This document shows positions 10,354-22,295 of a stretch of 64,000 nt of DNA, piece by piece. The DNA is from Scandinavium goeteborgense. GTDB taxonomy: Bacteria > Pseudomonadota > Gammaproteobacteria > Enterobacterales > Enterobacteriaceae. Each line of letters begins with the position of its first letter. Within the stretch, counting starts at the first letter, position 1. Under the pieces are notes generated by a model. The model saw only the letters and a list, made by a program, of their open reading frames with translations. It searched no databases and was not told where the DNA came from. The stretch is taken from contig NZ_CP054058.1 in NCBI RefSeq assembly GCF_003935895.2, forward strand, positions 434,001 to 498,000, given 5' to 3'. The position numbers and the translations under genes were made by a program.

Positions 10354-10425
10354 TCAGCCAGAAGTCTGGGGTAGCGTTTGTGCTGCCCCTTGATTTCTTC
10401 ACTGACACGAGAATACGCAAAGCCT

Positions 10426-11918
<1,493 letters not shown>

Positions 11919-11926
11919 AGGTTTCT

Positions 11927-12520
11927 ATGACAATGCTTTATCTTGCTTCCGGCTCCCCGCGTCGTCAGGAGCTGTTAACTCAATTGGGTGTGAGCTTCGA
12001 ACGTCTGGTACCCGGAATTGAGGAGCAACGTCAGCCACAGGAAAGCGCGCAACATTATGTTGCGCGACTGGCTCGGGAGAAAGCGCAGGCGGGCGTCATG
12101 CTTGCCGCGCAGGACTTACCGGTGCTGGGTGCCGATACCATTGTGGTTCTGAACGGTGAAGTGCTGGAAAAACCGCGTGACGCTGAGCACGCGGCAGTCA
12201 TGCTGCGCCAGCTTTCCGGGCACACGCATCAGGTGATGACCGCCGTCGCGTTAGCGGACAGCAAACACACCATCGACTGCCTGGTGACCACCGAAGTCAC
12301 GTTCAGAATCTTATCAGATGACGATATCATGGGGTACGTCGCGAGCGGCGAACCGATGGATAAAGCAGGTGCATACGGTATTCAGGGGCTGGGTGGCTGT
12401 TTTGTCAGGAAGATAAATGGCAGCTATCACGCCGTAGTCGGCTTACCGCTGGTGGAAACGTATGAGTTGCTGAGCAATTTTAACTCACTGCGTGAGAAAT
12501 GGGATAAACATGACGGCTGA
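11927..12520 (+). CDS. yhdE: Maf-type nucleoside triphosphate pyrophosphatase (dTTP/UTP) YhdE
   Basis: House-cleaning pyrophosphatase that hydrolyses dTTP, UTP and modified pyrimidine nucleotides to monophosphates. The 197 residues carry the Maf signature [11 protein letters not shown] (residues 7-17), [18 protein letters not shown] in the middle and [13 protein letters not shown] near the C-terminus. I chose the ATG at 11927, which gives [13 protein letters not shown]. The frame is open further upstream, but only inside mreD. The 3' end overlaps rng by 11 bases, so the mre-maf-rng genes are probably read through together. Confidence 0.93.
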   Translation: MTMLYLASGSPRRQELLTQLGVSFERLVPGIEEQRQPQESAQHYVARLAREKAQAGVMLAAQDLPVLGADTIVVLNGEVLEKPRDAEHAAVMLRQLSGHTHQVMTAVALADSKHTIDCLVTTEVTFRILSDDDIMGYVASGEPMDKAGAYGIQGLGGCFVRKINGSYHAVVGLPLVETYELLSNFNSLREKWDKHDG

Positions 12521-13979
12521 ATTATTGGTTAACGTAACGCCATCGGAAACCCGCGTGGCGTACATTGATGGCGGTATTCTTCAGGAAATTCATATAGAGC
12601 GTGAAGCGCGACGCGGAATCGTAGGCAATATCTACAAAGGTCGTGTCAGTCGTGTACTCCCAGGGATGCAGGCGGCATTTGTAGATATTGGCCTGGATAA
12701 GGCCGCGTTTCTTCACGCTTCTGACATCATGCCCCACACCGAATGTGTGGCCGGGGAAGAGCAGAAGCAGTTCACCGTTCGCGACATTTCCGAACTGGTG
12801 CGTCAGGGCCAGGACCTGATGGTGCAAGTGGTCAAAGATCCGCTGGGCACCAAAGGCGCGCGTCTGACGACTGACATCACCATTCCTTCTCGTTACCTTG
12901 TGTTCATGCCGGGCGCGTCTCACGTGGGCGTGTCTCAGCGTATTGAAAGCGAAGCCGAGCGCGATCGTCTGAAAAACGTGGTGACAGCTTACTGCGACGA
13001 GCAGGGCGGGTTCATCATCCGTACCGCGGCAGAAGGCGTTTGTGAAGAGGATTTATCCTCTGATGCGGCGTACCTCAAGCGCGTATGGACCAAGGTGATG
13101 GAGCGTAAAAAACGCCCGCAGACCCGCTACCAGATGTACGGGGAACTGGCGCTAGCCCAACGCGTGCTGCGTGATTTTGCCGATGCAAAGCTCGACCGTA
13201 TCCGCGTCGACTCCCGTCTGACCTTCGAATCGCTGATGGAATTCACCGCAGAGTACATGCCGGAGATGACCAACAAGCTCGAACATTACAGCGGCCGCCA
13301 GCCTATTTTCGATCTCTTTGACGTCGAAAATGAAATCCAGCGTGCGCTGGAGCGGAAGGTGGAACTGAAGTCGGGCGGTTATCTGGTTATCGATCAGACC
13401 GAAGCGATGACCACTGTCGATATCAACACCGGTGCCTTTGTCGGCCACCGAAATCTTGACGACACCATTTTCAATACTAATATCGAAGCGACGCAGGCCA
13501 TTGCGCGTCAGCTGCGCCTGCGTAATCTGGGCGGGATTATCATCATCGATTTCATCGATATGAGTAATGAAGATCACCGCCGTCGGGTGCTGCATTCTCT
13601 GGAACAGGCCTTGGGCAAAGATCGCGTGAAAACCAGCATTAACGGCTTCTCGCAGCTCGGTTTGGTGGAAATGACCCGTAAGCGCACACGCGAAAGTGTG
13701 GAGCACGTGCTGTGTCACCAGTGTCCAACCTGTCATGGTCGTGGGACGGTGAAAACGGTCGAAACGGTATGTTACGAAATCATGCGTGAAATTGTCCGCG
13801 TGCATCATGCCTATGATTCCGACCGCTTCCTGGTCTACGCCTCAGCCGCCGTGGCTGAAACCCTGAAAGGGGAAGAGTCTCATGCGCTGGCGGAAGTGGA
13901 AATCTTCGTTGGCAAGCAGGTAAAAGTCCAGATAGAACCGCTCTACAATCAGGAGCAATTCGACGTGGTGATGATGTAG
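12510..13979 (+). CDS. rng: Ribonuclease G
   Basis: Endoribonuclease of the RNase E/G family that matures the 5' end of 16S rRNA and turns over some mRNAs such as adhE. It has 489 residues, as in E. coli. An S1 RNA-binding domain (about 36-120) contains [21 protein letters not shown]. The catalytic DNase I-like part contains [10 protein letters not shown] and IIIIDFIDM with the metal-binding aspartates. The zinc-link motif CPTCHGRG lies near residue 407. The protein lacks the long scaffold tail of RNase E. The start at 12510 lies inside the end of maf, with upstream GGGATAA serving as a weak ribosome binding site. Confidence 0.96.
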   Translation: MTAELLVNVTPSETRVAYIDGGILQEIHIEREARRGIVGNIYKGRVSRVLPGMQAAFVDIGLDKAAFLHASDIMPHTECVAGEEQKQFTVRDISELVRQGQDLMVQVVKDPLGTKGARLTTDITIPSRYLVFMPGASHVGVSQRIESEAERDRLKNVVTAYCDEQGGFIIRTAAEGVCEEDLSSDAAYLKRVWTKVMERKKRPQTRYQMYGELALAQRVLRDFADAKLDRIRVDSRLTFESLMEFTAEYMPEMTNKLEHYSGRQPIFDLFDVENEIQRALERKVELKSGGYLVIDQTEAMTTVDINTGAFVGHRNLDDTIFNTNIEATQAIARQLRLRNLGGIIIIDFIDMSNEDHRRRVLHSLEQALGKDRVKTSINGFSQLGLVEMTRKRTRESVEHVLCHQCPTCHGRGTVKTVETVCYEIMREIVRVHHAYDSDRFLVYASAAVAETLKGEESHALAEVEIFVGKQVKVQIEPLYNQEQFDVVMM

Positions 13980-14006
13980 TTTGCGGGCAGTTACAAGGAG
14001 AGATGC

Positions 14007-17000
14007 GTGAGGCGTTTGCCTGGAATCTTACTGATCACGGTGGCAACATTGATTGTTATCGTCGCGCTGCTGGTCAGTGGCTTGCGTCTCGTTTTGCCGC
14101 AGCTGGACAAATGGCGTCCGCAGCTGCTGGAGAAAATTGCGGAGTCTACCGGACATCCCGTCGAAGCGTCACAGCTTAAAGCCAATTGGGAAAACTACGG
14201 CCCGACGCTGGAAGTCCGTGATATCAAAGCCGGGCTGAAAAACGGCGGTCAGATGTCCGTTAAACGCGTGACGCTGGCGCTCGACATCTGGCAAAGCCTG
14301 CTCCATTTTCGCTTACAGTTCCGCGAGCTGACCTTCTGGCAGTTGCAAATTCGCACCAACACCCCTCTGCAACATAATAACAGCAGCGGCCAACTGAAAA
14401 CGGACCGCATCGGCGATCTGTTCCTGCGCCAGTTCGATCAGTTTACCCTGCGCGACAGTCATTTAAGTTTCCTCACGCTCTCCGGCCAGCGCGCCGAACT
14501 CGCTATCCCGCAACTGACCTGGATGAACGGTAAAAACCGCCATCGCGCCGAAGGTGAACTGAGCCTGTCGAGCCTCACCGGCCAGCACGGGGTGATGAAA
14601 GTGCGCATGGACTTGCGCGATGAGAACGGCCTGCTGAATGAAGGGCGACTGTGGGTGCAGGCCGACGACATCGACGTGAAGCCGTGGTTTGGCCGCTGGA
14701 TGCAGGACAACATCGCGTTGACCTCGGCCCGTTTTAGCCTTGAAGGTTGGATAGACCTTGATAAGGGCGATATCTCGAGTGGTGACGTTTGGCTGAAGAA
14801 GGGCGGCGCGAGCTGGAAGGGCGATAAGAAATCCCATGACCTGTCCGTCGATAACCTCACGGCACACATTACCCGTGAAAATGCGGGCTGGGCGTTTCAT
14901 GTCCCGGATACCCGCATCGCCATAGACGGAAAACGCTGGCCACAGGGCGCGCTGGCCATGGCGTGGATCCCGGGGCAGGACGTCGGCGGAAAAAATAACG
15001 TGCGCAGCGACGAGCTGCGTATCCGTGCCAGCAATCTCGAACTGAGCGGGCTCTCAGGCCTGCTGCCGATTGCAGAAAAACTCTCGCCGTCGCTCGGTGA
15101 CATTTGGGAAACCACCCAGCCTGCAGGGCAGATTGACGCCCTGGCGCTGGATATTCCATTACAGGCGACCGAGAAAACCCGTTTCCAGGCGGCCTGGAGT
15201 AACCTGGCATGGAAGCAGTGGAAGCTGCTGCCGGGCGCTGAACATTTCTCTGGCCGGGCTGAAGGCAGCGTCGAGCACGGTTCGGTGAACATCAGCATGG
15301 CTGATGCCAAAATGCCGTACGAGACGGTGTTCCGCGCGCCGCTGGAGATTGCCAAAGGCGTCGCCAACCTGTCATGGGTCAATAACGAAAAAGGTTTCAT
15401 GCTCGACGGCCGCGATATCGACGTGCAGGCGAAAGCACTTCACGCTCACGGCGGCTTCCGCTGGCTACAGCCGAAAGGCGATGAGCCATGGCTCGGTATT
15501 TTGGCGGGGATCAGCACCGATGACGGCGGTCAGGCGTGGCGCTACTTCCCGGAAAACCTGATGGGCAAACAGCTGGTCGATTACCTCAGTTCAGCCATCA
15601 AAGGCGGCCAGGCGGATAACGCCACGCTGGTCTACGGCGGTAACCCGCATCTGTTCCCGTACAGGCACAACGAAGGTCAGTTCCAGGTGTGGGTGCCGTT
15701 GCACAACGCCACCTTTGCCTTCCAGCCAGACTGGCCTGCGCTGACCAACTTGAATATCGACCTCAATTTCCTGAATGACGGTTTGTGGATGCAGGCGGAC
15801 AAAGTCGCGCTCGGCGGCGTGACGGCGCACAACCTGAATGCAGCTCTCCCGGACTACTCGAAAGAGAAGCTGATTATTGATTCGCAGATTACCGGGCCAG
15901 GCAAAGCGGTCGGGCCCTATTTCAAAGAGACGCCGCTGAAGGATTCCCTTGGCACCACGCTTGATGAGCTGCAGCTGGATGGTGATGTGAATGCTCGCTT
16001 ACATCTCGATATCCCGCTCGACGGCAAACAGGTACTGGCGAAAGGCGACGTGCGTCTGGCTAACAACAGTCTGTTTATCAAACCGCTTAACAGCACGCTG
16101 AAAAATCTCCGCGGTGGATTCACCTTTGAAAATGGTGATTTGAAAAGTGGGCCAATGACCGCCAACTGGTTTAATCAGCCGCTGAAGGTCGATTTCTCCA
16201 CCACCGAAGGGCCAAAAGCCTATCAGGTGGCGGTGAACATGGACGCCAACTGGGACCTAAACCGGACCGAGATGTTGCCCAAGCAGATTAACGACGCCGT
16301 CAGCGGTAGCGTGCCGTGGCAGGGTAACGTTGCGATTGAATTACCTTACAAAGGCAACGCCAGCTATAAGGTGGATATCGCGGGCGACCTGAAGAATGTG
16401 AGTAGTCGCTTACCTGCGCCGGTGGATAAGAAAGCCGGGGAGCCGTTACCGGTGAAACTGAACGTTGAAGGCGGCTTGAGCCGCTTCGATTTGACCGGCA
16501 GTGTGGGCACGACGGACCATCTCAACAGCCGCTGGCTGCTGAATAAAAAGCTGACGCTCGACCGGGCCATTTGGGCTTCTGACAGCCGCAGCATGCCGCC
16601 GTTGCCGGATTCCTCCGGCGTCGAGCTGAATTTACCGCCGATGGATGGCGCGCAGTGGATGGCGTTGTTCCGCAAAGGCGCCGCCGACGGCGTGGGTAAC
16701 GCAGCGGCCTTCCCGGAACGCGTGACGCTGCGAACGCCGGCGCTCACCATGGCGGGTCAGCGCTGGAATAACCTGAGTATCGTTTCACAGCCTTCAGCAG
16801 ACGGCACCCGCGTGGAAGCGCAGGGGCGTGAAATCAACGGCACGCTGACGCTGCGCGACAATGCGCCGTGGCAGGCTGCGATTCGCTATCTCTATTATAA
16901 CCCGTCCCCGAAAACCACCACCGGTGAATCTCTGGGTCAGGGGATAATGAGCAATAACCGCATTGATTTCCAGAATTGGCCAGACTTGCAGCTGCGCTGC

Positions 17001-17804
17001 GCGGAATGCTGGCTGTGGGGGCAGAAATATGGCCGCATTGATGGGGATTTCGCGATCAAGGGCAACACCCTGTCGCTGGCTAATGGCCTGATGGATACCG
17101 GATTTGCGCGCCTGACTGTAGACGGAGAGTGGGTGAACGCGCCGGGTAACGAGCGCACCTCACTGAAAGGCAAACTTCGCGGTCAGAAACTGGATGCGGC
17201 AGTGAATTTCTTCGGTGTCTCCACGCCAATTCGTGATTCGTCGTTCAATCTGGATTATGACCTGCACTGGCGCGATGAGCCGTGGACGCCGGACGTGGCA
17301 TCGTTGAACGGCATTCTGAAAGCGCATTTGGGCAAAGGTGAGTTCACGGACATCAGCACCGGCCATGCAGGCCAGCTGCTGCGTCTGCTGAGCGTGGATG
17401 CGCTGCTGCGTAAGCTGCGTTTCGACTTTAGTGACACCTTCAACGAAGGGTTCTATTTCGATTCCATTCGCAGTACCGCCTGGATTAAAGACGGCACGCT
17501 GCATACCGACGACACGCTGGTGGATGGCCTCGAAGCCGATATCGCGATGAAAGGCTCAGTCAACCTGGTGCGCCGTGAGCTGGATATGGAAGCCGTGGTC
17601 GCGCCGGAAATCTCCGCCACCGTCGGGGTCGCTACCGCGTTTGTCATCAACCCGATTGTCGGTGCCGCCGTGTTTGCCGCCAGTAAAGTGCTGGGGCCGC
17701 TGTGGAGCAAAGTATCGATTCTGCGCTACCACATCAGTGGGCCTATCGATCAGCCTCAAATCAATGAAGTGCTGCGCCAGGCGCGCGGCGATAAAAAGCA
17801 ATGA
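14007..17804 (+). CDS. yhdP: AsmA-like inter-membrane phospholipid transport protein YhdP
   Basis: Large AsmA-family protein that, together with TamB and YdbH, moves phospholipids from inner to outer membrane. The 1265 residues fit the E. coli length (1266). One N-terminal membrane helix (about residues 5-27) anchors a long periplasmic beta-rich body. The C-terminal region contains GHAGQLLRLLSVDALLRKLRFDF and MEAVVAPEISATVGVATAF. The start is a GTG at 14007 seven bases after AAGGAG; the family N-terminus MRRLPGILL supports it. It follows rng by 27 bases and precedes tldD by 77, suggesting one transcription unit. Confidence 0.95.
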   Translation: MRRLPGILLITVATLIVIVALLVSGLRLVLPQLDKWRPQLLEKIAESTGHPVEASQLKANWENYGPTLEVRDIKAGLKNGGQMSVKRVTLALDIWQSLLHFRLQFRELTFWQLQIRTNTPLQHNNSSGQLKTDRIGDLFLRQFDQFTLRDSHLSFLTLSGQRAELAIPQLTWMNGKNRHRAEGELSLSSLTGQHGVMKVRMDLRDENGLLNEGRLWVQADDIDVKPWFGRWMQDNIALTSARFSLEGWIDLDKGDISSGDVWLKKGGASWKGDKKSHDLSVDNLTAHITRENAGWAFHVPDTRIAIDGKRWPQGALAMAWIPGQDVGGKNNVRSDELRIRASNLELSGLSGLLPIAEKLSPSLGDIWETTQPAGQIDALALDIPLQATEKTRFQAAWSNLAWKQWKLLPGAEHFSGRAEGSVEHGSVNISMADAKMPYETVFRAPLEIAKGVANLSWVNNEKGFMLDGRDIDVQAKALHAHGGFRWLQPKGDEPWLGILAGISTDDGGQAWRYFPENLMGKQLVDYLSSAIKGGQADNATLVYGGNPHLFPYRHNEGQFQVWVPLHNATFAFQPDWPALTNLNIDLNFLNDGLWMQADKVALGGVTAHNLNAALPDYSKEKLIIDSQITGPGKAVGPYFKETPLKDSLGTTLDELQLDGDVNARLHLDIPLDGKQVLAKGDVRLANNSLFIKPLNSTLKNLRGGFTFENGDLKSGPMTANWFNQPLKVDFSTTEGPKAYQVAVNMDANWDLNRTEMLPKQINDAVSGSVPWQGNVAIELPYKGNASYKVDIAGDLKNVSSRLPAPVDKKAGEPLPVKLNVEGGLSRFDLTGSVGTTDHLNSRWLLNKKLTLDRAIWASDSRSMPPLPDSSGVELNLPPMDGAQWMALFRKGAADGVGNAAAFPERVTLRTPALTMAGQRWNNLSIVSQPSADGTRVEAQGREINGTLTLRDNAPWQAAIRYLYYNPSPKTTTGESLGQGIMSNNRIDFQNWPDLQLRCAECWLWGQKYGRIDGDFAIKGNTLSLANGLMDTGFARLTVDGEWVNAPGNERTSLKGKLRGQKLDAAVNFFGVSTPIRDSSFNLDYDLHWRDEPWTPDVASLNGILKAHLGKGEFTDISTGHAGQLLRLLSVDALLRKLRFDFSDTFNEGFYFDSIRSTAWIKDGTLHTDDTLVDGLEADIAMKGSVNLVRRELDMEAVVAPEISATVGVATAFVINPIVGAAVFAASKVLGPLWSKVSILRYHISGPIDQPQINEVLRQARGDKKQ

Positions 17805-17809
17805 TTTGA

Positions 17810-19327
<1,518 letters not shown>

Positions 19328-19333
19328 TTTCTG

Positions 19334-19359
19334 TGCCCGCTTTGTGCGGGCATTTTTTT
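19334..19359 (+). terminator. Terminator of tldD
   Basis: TGCCCGC and GCGGGCA form a seven-base stem with a five-base loop, followed by seven T residues, just after the tldD stop. The next gene starts only 14 bases later, leaving no room for a promoter between them. Confidence 0.85.
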
Positions 19360-19373
19360 GACGGAGACCACCG

Positions 19374-20093
19374 ATGAAGGTCGCTCGCCATCAGCACATT
19401 GTCACCCTTCTCGCCCAATCCCACAGCCTGACCACCGATGAACTGGCCGCCGAACTTGGCGTCAGCAAAGAAACGGTGCGTCGTGATTTAAGTGAACTCC
19501 AGCAACAGGGACACATTCAGCGCAGCCACGGGCGGGCGCGGGCTATTCGCCGTAATCATCAGGACAACGAAGCCCCTTTTCACGCCCGACTGAAAAGCCA
19601 TTATGCCCACAAATCTGATATCGCCCGGCACGCGCTGGCCTGGATAGACGAAGGGATGACGATTGCGCTGGATGCCAGTTCGACTTGTTGGCTGTTGGCG
19701 CGCCAGCTGCCGGATATTCCGCTGACGGTGTTTACCAATAGTCATCCGGTCTGTATGGAACTCGGCAAACGCGAGCGGATCCGGTTGATCAGTTCCGGTG
19801 GAGAGCTTCAGCGCCAGTATGGTTATTACGTTAATCCGGCGTTGATATCTCAGCTGAAAACGCTGGAGATCGATCTGTTTATTTTCTCTTGCGAAGGGGT
19901 CGATCGCAGCGGCGTGATGTGGGATCCGAGCGGTCATAACGCCAGCTTTAAATCGCTGCTCCTCAAAAGATCCTCGCAGTCTCTACTGCTGATGGACAAA
20001 AGCAAATTCAACCGTTCGAGCGAAGTCCGGATTGGACCGCTGAGCGACGTCACCCATTTGATTTCTGACGCCGAGCCTGAGCAGGTTCCTTAG
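19374..20093 (+). CDS. DeoR-family regulator closely resembling FucR (orphan)
   Basis: A 239-residue transcription factor. An N-terminal DeoR-type winged helix (about residues 5-57) contains LTTDELAAELGVSKETVRRDL. A C-terminal sugar-phosphate sensor domain follows, with GMTIALDASSTCW, VFTNSHP, ISSGGELQR, LEIDLFIFSCEGVD and LLLMDKSKFNRS. From memory of E. coli FucR, the L-fuculose-1-phosphate-responsive activator of the fuc genes, the resemblance is strong along the whole length, including the shared stretch RLKSHYAHK. No fucose gene is nearby, so the target is uncertain and I give no symbol. GGAGA at 19362-19366 is the ribosome binding site. The last four bases overlap the convergent aaeR. 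Transcription probably depends on tldD read-through or on a promoter inside tldD. Confidence 0.8.
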   Translation: MKVARHQHIVTLLAQSHSLTTDELAAELGVSKETVRRDLSELQQQGHIQRSHGRARAIRRNHQDNEAPFHARLKSHYAHKSDIARHALAWIDEGMTIALDASSTCWLLARQLPDIPLTVFTNSHPVCMELGKRERIRLISSGGELQRQYGYYVNPALISQLKTLEIDLFIFSCEGVDRSGVMWDPSGHNASFKSLLLKRSSQSLLLMDKSKFNRSSEVRIGPLSDVTHLISDAEPEQVP

Positions 20094-21016
20094 TTTTTTC
20101 CCCGCCCTTTGATGCCCTGAAAACGATTGGCGACATCGACAAAATAATCGGTCAGGTAGTTGATGCACACCTGTACCTTCAGCGGGAGTTTGTCTTTTTC
20201 CGTGTAGACGGCGTACACCGGACGCGGATCGGACTGATAACGCGGCAGCAAGATCTCCAGTTCGCCGCGATTGATCTCGTTGATCACCCACATCAACGGC
20301 ACGAAGGCGATCCCGGCACCGGCAGTCAGCCAACGGTTCAGCGTCATCGGATCGTTGGTGACGAACCGCCCCTGCGGGATAAGCTTGGTCGACAGGCCTT
20401 CCGGCGCGATCAGCTCAAATTCATTGTGTGGACGAATGCTGTATTCCAGCCACGAATGACTGGCGAGATCTGCGGGTTTCTCCGGCGTGCCTGCCTGCTG
20501 TAAATAGCTTTTGGCGGCGCACAATACCATTGGCATCGAGCCGAGACGACGTGAGAAAAGTCCAGAATCCTGCAAGGCGCCCACGCGGATCACCAGGTCG
20601 AGGCCATCCGCAATGAGGTCCGGCGCCGGGATCCCGGTGACCAGGTTCACAGAGAGTTCCGGGTACTCTTTGAGCATTTCAGAGGTGATACTGGCGAGGA
20701 CATTTTGTGCCATAGTTGAAGAACAACCCACGCGCAGTGTGCCAATGGGCGTGTTATTAAAGGCATAAAGCTGTTCGTGTACGTCCTGGGCTTCGTGCAG
20801 CATTCGCCGACAGCCCTGATAGTAGATTTTCCCGGCCTCAGTCAGCCCAATGCTGCGGGTGCTGCGGTTCAGCAGCTTTACCTGCAGTTCGTTTTCCAGC
20901 TTTGAGACAGTCTGACTTATCGACGATACGCTCATTTCGAGCTGTCTCGCCGCGGCCGTAAAGGAACCCAGTTCCACGACTTTGGCGAAAACCGACATAC
21001 GTTTTAATCGTTCCAT
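20090..21016 (-). CDS. aaeR: LysR-family regulator AaeR
   Basis: Activates the divergent aaeXAB efflux operon in response to aromatic carboxylic acids such as p-hydroxybenzoate. The 308 residues show a LysR-type helix-turn-helix at 1-60 (MERLKRMSVFAKVVELGSFTAAARQL, then SVSSISQTVSKLE). An effector domain with NTPIGTLRVGCSSTMAQNVLA follows from about residue 90. Orientation and the 130-base divergent gap to aaeX match E. coli. Confidence 0.95.
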   Translation of the reverse strand: MERLKRMSVFAKVVELGSFTAAARQLEMSVSSISQTVSKLENELQVKLLNRSTRSIGLTEAGKIYYQGCRRMLHEAQDVHEQLYAFNNTPIGTLRVGCSSTMAQNVLASITSEMLKEYPELSVNLVTGIPAPDLIADGLDLVIRVGALQDSGLFSRRLGSMPMVLCAAKSYLQQAGTPEKPADLASHSWLEYSIRPHNEFELIAPEGLSTKLIPQGRFVTNDPMTLNRWLTAGAGIAFVPLMWVINEINRGELEILLPRYQSDPRPVYAVYTEKDKLPLKVQVCINYLTDYFVDVANRFQGIKGRGKN

Positions 21017-21034
21017 TGTTCACTCTGACTTAAA

Positions 21035-21050
21035 AGTGATTTGTATCACA
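21035..21050. promoter_or_regulatory. CRP-like site between aaeR and aaeX
   Basis: AGTGA-TTTGTA-TCACA matches nine of the ten conserved positions of the CRP half-sites TGTGA-N6-TCACA and sits in the divergent aaeR-aaeX region, immediately upstream of aaeR and about 100 bases upstream of aaeX. An AT-rich stretch follows towards aaeX. Which gene it serves cannot be told from the sequence. Confidence 0.4.
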
Positions 21051-21146
21051 TAATATAGATCGGGATATATAAGTTACGTTAATATACTGTTAGCTAAATA
21101 ACTAAAGCTCACTACTCTCACCTGCACTCTCTTAATCAAGGTCAAC

Positions 21147-21350
21147 ATGAGTCTGTTTCCCGTCATCGTGATTTTCGGCCTCTCATTCCCGCCGATCTTC
21201 GTCGAGCTGCTGTTGTCGCTGGCCATTTTTTGGCTCTTGCGTCGGGTGCTGGTCCCCACGGGGATCTATGACTTCGTCTGGCATCCCGCGCTTTTTAATA
21301 CAGCGCTGTATTGCTGTTTGTTCTACCTGATATCGCGTTTGTTCGTCTGA
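21147..21350 (+). CDS. aaeX: Small membrane protein AaeX
   Basis: A 67-residue DUF1656 protein with two membrane helices (about residues 4-30 and 45-64), beginning [18 protein letters not shown]. It is the first gene of the aaeXAB operon for aromatic carboxylic acid efflux; its own role is unknown. aaeA starts seven bases after its stop. Confidence 0.94.
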   Translation: MSLFPVIVIFGLSFPPIFVELLLSLAIFWLLRRVLVPTGIYDFVWHPALFNTALYCCLFYLISRLFV

Positions 21351-21357
21351 GGTCGCT

Positions 21358-22290
21358 GTGAAAACACTAACAAGAAAAATATCCCGTACAGCCATCACGT
21401 TGATTATGGTGGTGCTGGCTTTCATCGCAATTTTCCACGCGTGGGTCTATTACACCGAATCGCCGTGGACGCGTGATGCGCGCTTCAGCGCCGATGTCGT
21501 GGCCATTGCGCCTGACGTGGCTGGGCTTATCACTGACGTGAATGTGAAGGATAACCAACTGGTTCGCAAAAATCAGGTTCTGTTCACTATCGATCAGCCG
21601 CGCTACCAGAAAGCGCTCGAAGAGGCCGATGCCGACGTGGCGTACTATCAGGTCCTGGCGGCAGAAAAGCGTCGTGAAGCCGGACGCCGTAACCAGTTAG
21701 GCACCATGGCCATGTCTCGCGAAGAAATTGACCAGGCCAACAACCTCTTACAAACCGTTGAACATCAGTTAGCGAAATCGAAGGCGACCCGCGATTTGGC
21801 CCGTCTTGACCTCGAACGCACCGTCATTCGCGCCCCGGCCGATGGCTGGGTGACTAACCTGAACGTCTACAGCGGTGAATTTATTACCCGCGGTTCGACC
21901 GCCGTGGCGCTGGTGAAAAAAGAAAGCTTCTACGTGATGGCCTATATGGAAGAGACCAAGCTGGAAGGCGTGCGTCCTGGCTATCGCGCGGAAATTACCC
22001 CGTTAGGCAGCACCAAAGTCATCAAAGGCACTGTCGACAGTATTGCGGCAGGTGTGACTAACGCCAGCAGCAGCAGCGATGTAAAAGGCATGGCGACCAT
22101 CGATTCCAACCTTGAATGGGTGCGACTGGCGCAGCGTGTGCCCGTGCGTATTCACCTCGACCAGCAGCAGGGCAACCTGTGGCCGGCGGGTACCACGGCC
22201 ACGGTGATCATCACCGGCGCGAAAGACAGAGACACGCAGAAGGCTTCCTTCTTCCAGAAGTTAGGTATGCGCCTGCGTGAGTTCGGTTAA
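21358..22290 (+). CDS. aaeA: p-Hydroxybenzoic acid efflux membrane fusion protein AaeA
   Basis: Periplasmic adaptor that works with the pump AaeB to export p-hydroxybenzoate and related aromatic acids. The 310 residues begin at a GTG (21358-21360), the start also used in E. coli. One N-terminal membrane helix (about 13-31) is followed by the HlyD-type lipoyl half [26 protein letters not shown], an alpha-hairpin (about 75-145), and the second lipoyl half [22 protein letters not shown]. The C-terminal beta barrel contains [10 protein letters not shown]. Five bases separate it from aaeB. Confidence 0.96.
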   Translation: MKTLTRKISRTAITLIMVVLAFIAIFHAWVYYTESPWTRDARFSADVVAIAPDVAGLITDVNVKDNQLVRKNQVLFTIDQPRYQKALEEADADVAYYQVLAAEKRREAGRRNQLGTMAMSREEIDQANNLLQTVEHQLAKSKATRDLARLDLERTVIRAPADGWVTNLNVYSGEFITRGSTAVALVKKESFYVMAYMEETKLEGVRPGYRAEITPLGSTKVIKGTVDSIAAGVTNASSSSDVKGMATIDSNLEWVRLAQRVPVRIHLDQQQGNLWPAGTTATVIITGAKDRDTQKASFFQKLGMRLREFG

Positions 22291-22295
22291 TCGCT

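Noticed and set aside
13152-13808. A 218-codon minus-strand frame inside rng
   Set aside because: Antisense shadow of a conserved RNase G gene; composition is not protein-like.
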